DNA of 58,391 nt from positions 1 to 58,391 of the forward strand of contig JAGBTP010000042.1 in NCBI GenBank assembly GCA_017631255.1. The letters are read 5' to 3'. A model generated the notes under the pieces. That model did no database searches and was not told the DNA's origin. It saw only the letters and a list, made by a program, of their open reading frames with translations. Shown here in pieces: positions 53,286 through 58,391 of this stretch (position 1 is the stretch's first letter; the number at the start of each line of letters is the position of its first letter). The stretch comes from Alistipes sp. (GTDB lineage: Bacteria; Bacteroidota; Bacteroidia; Bacteroidales; Rikenellaceae). The position numbers were made by a program, and so were the translations under genes.

Positions 53286-54832
53286 TGCGACAAATTATTA
53301 ATGCCTTGGCCGAGTCTCTTCGTGGCAATGCGCGCCTTGCGACTGTTGCCATCGTGCTCAGCCTCTACAACCTTGTGGCGTTCCACTTCCCGCTCTTTCG
53401 CCTCGTTATGGAGTGCGTCGATGGCGGAGGAAATGCCGTACTGCTGATAAGTAGCTTTGTACTGCTCATCGTGGCGGCAAACTTTATGGTCTTCTACCTC
53501 TTCATCTACCTTCTCCGCATCGTGGGTAAGGTGCTGGTGGCGGTGATGTTTTTGGGTAATGCCATAGCGCTCTACTTTGTGAATACCTACGAGGTGCTCA
53601 TTACACGCGATATGATGGCCAACCTCTTCAACACACGCCTCTCGGAGGCATCGGGCTTCTTTTCGCTTACGCCGGTGCTCTACTTGTTGCTCCTTGGCGT
53701 ACCCCCTTGTCTCTACCTCTTTATGCGCCGCTATGAGCGTGGCTCGCTTAAGAGAATGGCGGTGAGCGTTGCTTCGGCGGTGGGTGTTATCGCCATTGTG
53801 GGCTGTGCCAATATGGGTAACATCCTATGGATTGACCACAACGCACCTCGCATCGGTAGCCTCTTTATGCCGTGGTCGTATGTGGCAAATACGGTGCGCC
53901 ACTTCAACCACCAGCGTATGATTAACCGCAAGGAGATACTATTGCCCGATGCTACGATAACATCCGAGAATAGGAGCCTCTGCGTGCTGGTTATTGGTGA
54001 ATCGGCGCGTAGGGAGAACTTCTCGCTATACGGCTACGAGCGTGAGACAAATCCTCTGCTCCAGGGCGACGGCGTGATGGCATATATCGCTGAGGCGTCG
54101 GCCACCTCTACAACGGCGGCAGTGAAGGCTATTATCGACCATAAACCTACGGGCGACCTCTACGAGATTCTGCCAAACTACCTCTACCGCAACGGCGTGG
54201 ATGTCGTTTGGCGTTCGACAAACTGGGGCGAGCCACCCTTGCATATCGAGAAGCGCCATACGCTCTCGCAGCTTGAGGCGGAGTATCCCGATGCGGATGC
54301 GCGCTACGATGGCATACTGCTTGCAGGGCTACGCGAGGAGATCGAGGCATCGGAGAGCGATAAGCTCCTCGTGGTGCTCCATACAAGCACAAGCCACGGC
54401 CCGACATACAACAAGAAGTATCCCGAGGAGTTCGAACGCTTTACGCCCGTATGCACTACGGTGGAGATGGCTAAGGCAGATAGGGGAGAGCTTATCAACG
54501 CCTACGATAACACCATTCTCTACACCGACTACCTGCTGCACTCGGTCATTGAGGTGCTTCGTGGCGTTGAGGACCGTACTACTGCGATGATTTACATCTC
54601 TGACCACGGTGAGAGCCTTGGCGAGGGTAATATGTATATGCACGGTATGCTTGCGGCGTCGATGGCACCTAAGGAGCAGCTCGAGATTCCGTTCATCGTG
54701 TGGCGTAGCGACTCCTCGCCTGAGCTTAAGATGCTTGATAAGGTGGGTCACTACAACATCTTCCACAGCGTGATGGACTACCTCGATGTGAGTAGCGAGA
54801 TATACGATGAGGAGATGAGCATCTTCGAGTAG
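53285..54832 (+). CDS. EptA-type phosphoethanolamine transferase
   Basis: 515-residue inner-membrane enzyme: about five transmembrane helices (to about 185), then a periplasmic alkaline-phosphatase-like domain. Zinc ligand E239 is in VIGESARRENFSLYGYER; the nucleophilic threonine is T276 or T277 in ATSTTAAVKA; ISDHGESLGE carries further ligands. The family moves phosphoethanolamine from phosphatidylethanolamine to lipid A or surface glycans. Length is slightly below E. coli EptA (547). Coupled to the PHP gene by an overlapping TAATG. Confidence 0.92.
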   Translation: MRQIINALAESLRGNARLATVAIVLSLYNLVAFHFPLFRLVMECVDGGGNAVLLISSFVLLIVAANFMVFYLFIYLLRIVGKVLVAVMFLGNAIALYFVNTYEVLITRDMMANLFNTRLSEASGFFSLTPVLYLLLLGVPPCLYLFMRRYERGSLKRMAVSVASAVGVIAIVGCANMGNILWIDHNAPRIGSLFMPWSYVANTVRHFNHQRMINRKEILLPDATITSENRSLCVLVIGESARRENFSLYGYERETNPLLQGDGVMAYIAEASATSTTAAVKAIIDHKPTGDLYEILPNYLYRNGVDVVWRSTNWGEPPLHIEKRHTLSQLEAEYPDADARYDGILLAGLREEIEASESDKLLVVLHTSTSHGPTYNKKYPEEFERFTPVCTTVEMAKADRGELINAYDNTILYTDYLLHSVIEVLRGVEDRTTAMIYISDHGESLGEGNMYMHGMLAASMAPKEQLEIPFIVWRSDSSPELKMLDKVGHYNIFHSVMDYLDVSSEIYDEEMSIFE

Positions 54833-54884
54833 CGGATATATAGCGCACTCATTACTCGAATGTATAACTTAATGTAGTGCTACT

Positions 54885-55406
54885 ATGAACAACATCACCG
54901 ACAGGCAGCACGGACTGCCCGAAACAACCTCCTTTAGTGAGGAGGATCGAAAGTTTATGCAGATGGCTATTGACCTCTCGTCCGAGAATATCGACAAGGG
55001 CGGAGGTCCCTTTGGAGCTGTCATCGTGCGCGATGGTAAGCTCCTTAGCCGAGGTGCCAATCGTGTGGTGCCAAACAACGACCCTACGGCACACGCCGAG
55101 GTGGTGGCGATACGCAACGCCTGTCGTGAGCTGGGCACCTTTGACCTTTCGGGTTGTACGGTCTACGCCTCGTGCGAGCCTTGCCCTATGTGCCTCAGTG
55201 CACTCTATTGGGCGGGTGTCGAGCGAATATGCTATGCCAATACAAAGCGCGATGCTGCGGCGATAGACTTCGACGACTCGTTCATATACGACCAGCTGCG
55301 CCTCGACTACGACTTGAGGTCGATTCGCTGCGAACACTTTATGCGCAACGAGGCGCTTGCCGCCTTCCGTAAGTGGAGCGATAAGGAGGATAAGGTGGAG
55401 TATTAA
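54885..55406 (+). CDS. Guanine deaminase-like nucleoside deaminase
   Basis: 173-residue zinc deaminase of the cytidine-deaminase fold. Zinc ligands H70, C100 and C103 and proton shuttle E72 (HAEVVA, CEPCPMC). The length, the N-terminal extension and the C-terminal helix region fit the B. subtilis GuaD type (guanine to xanthine) better than tRNA adenosine deaminase. Next to a xanthine/uracil-type permease, which supports a purine-salvage role. Confidence 0.85.
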   Translation: MNNITDRQHGLPETTSFSEEDRKFMQMAIDLSSENIDKGGGPFGAVIVRDGKLLSRGANRVVPNNDPTAHAEVVAIRNACRELGTFDLSGCTVYASCEPCPMCLSALYWAGVERICYANTKRDAAAIDFDDSFIYDQLRLDYDLRSIRCEHFMRNEALAAFRKWSDKEDKVEY

Positions 55407-55454
55407 GTTAGGATTAAATAGAGAATAAATAATAACCTTAAAACTGAAAAATGT

Positions 55455-56726
55455 ATGAAACTGAAGTATAATGTTGACGACAAACTTCCGTTGGGTGCAA
55501 CCGTAGTCTATGCACTGCAATGGTTCATCCTTGCCATTGCGGTGGTGTCGACAAGTGTCTTTGTGGCGCAGGGTAGCCCCGCTGAGAAGCTCTTTTACTC
55601 GCAGCGCCTCTTCGCCGTTATGGGTGTTGCAGGCCTTGTGCAGGTGCTCTTTGGCCACCGTATGCCGCTTGTTGTAGGCCCTGCTGCTGTGCTCCTCGTC
55701 GGCGTGCTCACCTCGCTGGGTGCGGGTGCTGGCACTACGGCGATATATAGCTCTATCGCTGTCGGTGGCGCTATCGTTGCGTTGCTCACCTTTGGTGGTA
55801 TGATGCGCCGCGTGCAGAAGCTCTTTACGCCTCGCATCGTGGTGGTGATACTTATGCTCATTGCCGTAACGCTCTCGCAGGTGATTAAGAATCTTATCTT
55901 TCCTGCTGGCGTGTCGCACGCAGAGCATATCTTCGGCCTTATCTTTACCATCGTCGGTGGTCTTGGTATGGTAGTGCTCAATCGCACGCTTAATGGTGTG
56001 GCTAAGAGTCTTGTGGTGCCTATTGCCCTGATGATTGGTAGCGTGGCATATTACACCTTCTTCGATACGGCAGAGGCTACCGATACCGCAGCGTCACTTA
56101 GTGGCCTCTTTATGAGTGACTTTAGCTTCGATTTGGGACTTATCGTTACATTTGTTATATGCTATATTGCACTGCTTATCAACGATATAGGCTCTATCGA
56201 GTCGCTCGGTGCTATGCTTGGCCTCGAGTCTATGCCTCAGCGCCTTAAGCGAGGTGTGCGCATTACGGGTATTATGAACATCGTTGCTGGCTCGATGGGT
56301 GTCCTCGGTCCTGTGAACTACTCTATGAGCCCTGGCGTCATCGCCTCTACGGGTTGTGCCTCACGCTGGGCCTTAGTGCCAGCTACGGTGATGCTCGCCC
56401 TCTGCTCATTGTCGCCAGACATCATCTGGGTGCTCACTAATATTCCATTCCCTGTTATCGGTGTCATCCTTCTCTTCTTGATGGGTACGCAGCTGGCTGC
56501 CAGCCTCGAGATGATTCACTCTACGCAGTCGGTGCGTAGCTTTGCCGATGGTCTCACCATCGGTCTGCCGCTTATGGTGGCTATGCTTTTCCAGATTATG
56601 CCACGAGGCATCGTGCCCTCGGTTATCGAGCCGCTCGTGGGTAATGGCTTCGCTATGGGTGTCATCGTAGTCATCATTATGGAGCATATTATCAACCGCA
56701 GCAAAGCTGTTGAGAGCGGAAAGTAG
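55455..56726 (+). CDS. NCS2-family nucleobase permease (uracil/xanthine type)
   Basis: 423-residue inner-membrane symporter with about 12-14 helices. NCS2 marks: GATVVYALQWF near the start, PLVVGPAAVLL, the INDIGSIESLGAML helix (usual position of the substrate-binding glutamate), and a GPVNYSMSPGVIASTGCASR segment replacing the typical NxG..TG motif. 48 bases after the guanine deaminase-like gene, so probably one operon. Likely purine base import. Confidence 0.88.
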   Translation: MKLKYNVDDKLPLGATVVYALQWFILAIAVVSTSVFVAQGSPAEKLFYSQRLFAVMGVAGLVQVLFGHRMPLVVGPAAVLLVGVLTSLGAGAGTTAIYSSIAVGGAIVALLTFGGMMRRVQKLFTPRIVVVILMLIAVTLSQVIKNLIFPAGVSHAEHIFGLIFTIVGGLGMVVLNRTLNGVAKSLVVPIALMIGSVAYYTFFDTAEATDTAASLSGLFMSDFSFDLGLIVTFVICYIALLINDIGSIESLGAMLGLESMPQRLKRGVRITGIMNIVAGSMGVLGPVNYSMSPGVIASTGCASRWALVPATVMLALCSLSPDIIWVLTNIPFPVIGVILLFLMGTQLAASLEMIHSTQSVRSFADGLTIGLPLMVAMLFQIMPRGIVPSVIEPLVGNGFAMGVIVVIIMEHIINRSKAVESGK

Positions 56727-56778
56727 AGAAAAAGGGTAATTTTTTACAATCTGTTGATAACTTTCCTCCCTTTGTAGG

Positions 56779-56808
56779 GTTGTAGTTCTACAAAATTTAC
56801 TATTTTTG
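56779..56808 (+). promoter_or_regulatory. Promoter of purA with an internal palindrome
   Basis: GTTG at 56779-56782, 18-base spacer and TATTTTTG at 56801-56808. The perfect inverted repeat TTGTAG-TT-CTACAA (56780-56793) overlaps the -33 box and the spacer and could be an operator. Confidence 0.55.
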
Positions 56809-56857
56809 TAGCCGTAAAATTATGCCGCCGTGTGAGGTGGCGCAAAATGAAAGTATT

Positions 56858-58141
56858 ATGAGTAACACATTGGTTGTTGTCGGCGCTCAGTGGGGCGACG
56901 AGGGTAAGGGTAAAATTACTGACTTCTACGCAGGCGATGCAGATGTTGTAGTACGCCATCAGGGTGGTAATAACGCAGGTCATACCATCGTTTTCGATGG
57001 TAAGAAGTTTGCGCTTCAGTCTATCCCCTCGGGTATCTTCAACCCACATATCATAAATGTCATGGCTAACGGTATGGTCATCAACCCCGTATCGTTGCTC
57101 GAGGAGTTGGATCGTCTGCACAAGGCGGGAATCACCGACTACAAACTCTATATCTCGGATCGTGCAGCGTGCGTGATGCCTTACCACGCAGACCTCGACG
57201 GTGCTTACGAGGCACTCAAGAGCGCGAACCAGATTGGTACAACGAAGAAGGGTATCGGTCCTGCTTATACCGATAAGTATAGCCGTGTAGGTATCCGTAT
57301 GGGTGACCTCCTCGATAAGGAGTACTTCGCTATGCGCCTCAAGGATGCCCTTGCGCAGAAGAATGTCGAGCTTACAGCTCTTGGTCTTAAGGCTTACGAG
57401 TTTGAGCCTCTCTATGAGCAGTTCCTTGCTCTTGGTGAGAAGCTCCGCCCAATGATTTGCGACACCTCGGTGCTCCTTAACCGCCTCGTTGAGGAGGGTA
57501 AGAAGGTGCTCTTCGAGGGTGCTCAGGGTGTTATGCTCTGCATCGATCACGGTACATACCCTTATGTTACATCGTCAAGCCCTACGGCTGCGAGCGTGCC
57601 TGTGAATACAGGTCTTGCGCCTCGCTATGTGGATAATGTTATGGGTGTGGCTAAGGCCTATACTACTCGTGTTGGTGAGGGTCCATTCCCAACTGAGCTC
57701 TTCGACGAGCGTGCTGAGTATATCCGTGAGCGTGGCCACGAGTATGGTACCGTAACGGGTCGTCCTCGTCGTGTTGGTTGGCTCGATGCTGTGGTGCTCA
57801 ACCATGTGCGTCGCATCAGCGGTCTCAACTACCTCTCGCTTATGCTCTTCGATGTGCTTTCGGGCTTGGAGAAGATCCGCATCTGCACAGGTTATACCCT
57901 CGATGGCGAGCCTATCGACTATGTACCTTCTACCATCTCGCAGCTCTCACGCGTTGAGGCTCAGTATATCGAGCTTGACGGCTGGAGCGAGGACATCACC
58001 GGCATCAAGAGCTACGACGAGCTTCCTGCAAGTGCTAAGGCCTACATTGCTAAGGTCGAGGAGCTCACAAAGACCGAGGTTGCAGTTGTATCTGTCGGCC
58101 CAGACCGCGAGCAGACCATCATCCGCAAAAATATCTTCTAA
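56858..58141 (+). CDS. purA: Adenylosuccinate synthetase
   Basis: 427-residue enzyme joining IMP and aspartate with GTP, the first committed step to AMP. Start at ATG 56858 gives the standard N-terminus SNTLVVVGAQWGDEGKGKI with the P-loop-like GDEGKGK and the catalytic Asp/His pair (D near 14, H in NNAGHT). Further marks: GTTKKGIGPAYTDK and FEGAQGVMLCIDHGTYPYVT region. An in-frame ATG twelve codons upstream is less likely. Full length. Ends at a hairpin terminator. Confidence 0.97.
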   Translation: MSNTLVVVGAQWGDEGKGKITDFYAGDADVVVRHQGGNNAGHTIVFDGKKFALQSIPSGIFNPHIINVMANGMVINPVSLLEELDRLHKAGITDYKLYISDRAACVMPYHADLDGAYEALKSANQIGTTKKGIGPAYTDKYSRVGIRMGDLLDKEYFAMRLKDALAQKNVELTALGLKAYEFEPLYEQFLALGEKLRPMICDTSVLLNRLVEEGKKVLFEGAQGVMLCIDHGTYPYVTSSSPTAASVPVNTGLAPRYVDNVMGVAKAYTTRVGEGPFPTELFDERAEYIRERGHEYGTVTGRPRRVGWLDAVVLNHVRRISGLNYLSLMLFDVLSGLEKIRICTGYTLDGEPIDYVPSTISQLSRVEAQYIELDGWSEDITGIKSYDELPASAKAYIAKVEELTKTEVAVVSVGPDREQTIIRKNIF

Positions 58142-58166
58142 TCCCGCGATTAGACATTATACCCTT

Positions 58167-58204
58167 AACCACGACAGCACCATACGGCGCTGTCGTGGTT
58201 TTGT
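58167..58204 (+). terminator. Terminator of purA
   Basis: AACCACGACAGC (58167-58178) pairs with GCTGTCGTGGTT (58189-58200) around a 10-base loop, followed by TTG. Past it, 58205-58391 shows no gene, repeat or promoter that I can support. Confidence 0.88.
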
Positions 58205-58391
58205 ATATACATATAACAATATAAGGGCAAAGGCCCATATGACGAGGGCGGTGCCGACCCGCAATTCTTTGGCTTGAATGCTGAGCTGTGTGACATCAAG
58301 TGTCAAACATATGAGGGAGGCGTAAGAGTCCCACTTGTGGTATGGTGGCCTGGGCGTGTCAAGGCGGGCAATGGCGCAAAAATATAATGAC

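Noticed and set aside
58205..58391. Gene or RNA at the right edge
   Set aside because: No open frame with start context, no promoter and no hairpin beyond the purA terminator; the stretch runs off the window.

Overview
This window comes from a Bacteroidota (Bacteroidales) genome, most likely a gut commensal. The evidence is a SusC/SusD outer-membrane pair with a SusE/F-like lipoprotein and surface amylases, several promoters matching the Bacteroidota primary sigma-factor consensus (a -33 TTG element, 19-20 bases, then TAnnTTTG, here most often TATCTTTG), few recognisable Shine-Dalgarno sites, and many lipoprotein signals. The moderately high GC and gene content would suit an Alistipes/Rikenellaceae-like organism, but that genus-level guess is weak. 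I see no tRNA, rRNA, CRISPR array, integrase or transposase.

Left part (1-20100): a GT-rich 84-bp tandem repeat at the window edge, then a minus-strand LytS/LytTR two-component pair facing away from a large starch-type polysaccharide utilisation locus. The locus reads MFS sugar exchanger, susC, susD, a very long SusE/F-like binding lipoprotein, a GH53 endo-galactanase, a SusG-like GH13 lipoprotein, a second GH13 lipoprotein, a cytoplasmic paralogue of it, and a periplasmic SusA-like neopullulanase, ending at a strong terminator. Inferred flow: surface binding and cutting by SusD/SusE/GH13, TonB-dependent import by SusC, periplasmic cutting by SusA, inner-membrane import by the MFS protein, and final cytoplasmic cutting. 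No susR and no GH97 susB lie inside.

Middle (20100-34000): a small secreted coiled-coil protein; a minus-strand pair (a 998-residue golvesin/amidase-type exoprotein and a BASS-family transporter); a plus-strand housekeeping run dapB, lepB, yigZ-like, uvrA, M16 peptidase, O-methyltransferase; and a minus-strand NfeD/SPFH membrane pair.

34000-41770: a Dabb-domain gene and a complete histidine degradation operon, ftcD-hutU-hutH-hutI (histidine to glutamate plus one-carbon units on folate), with a lipoprotein nitroreductase as its last gene.

41600-48780: the most interesting region. Behind a palindromic repeat and a strong promoter sit three genes that together look like a bile-acid/steroid A-ring pathway: a close homologue of animal steroid 5-alpha-reductase, an old-yellow-enzyme flavin reductase, and a short-chain hydroxysteroid-type dehydrogenase, followed by a DUF748/AsmA-like envelope protein and an FKBP prolyl isomerase lipoprotein.

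Right part (48780-58391): ZIP metal transporter and rubrerythrin (minus strand), an APC-family amino-acid antiporter, a PHP-domain membrane phosphoesterase coupled to an EptA-type phosphoethanolamine transferase, and a purine module (guanine deaminase-like enzyme, NCS2 permease, purA). The last 190 bases hold nothing I can identify.
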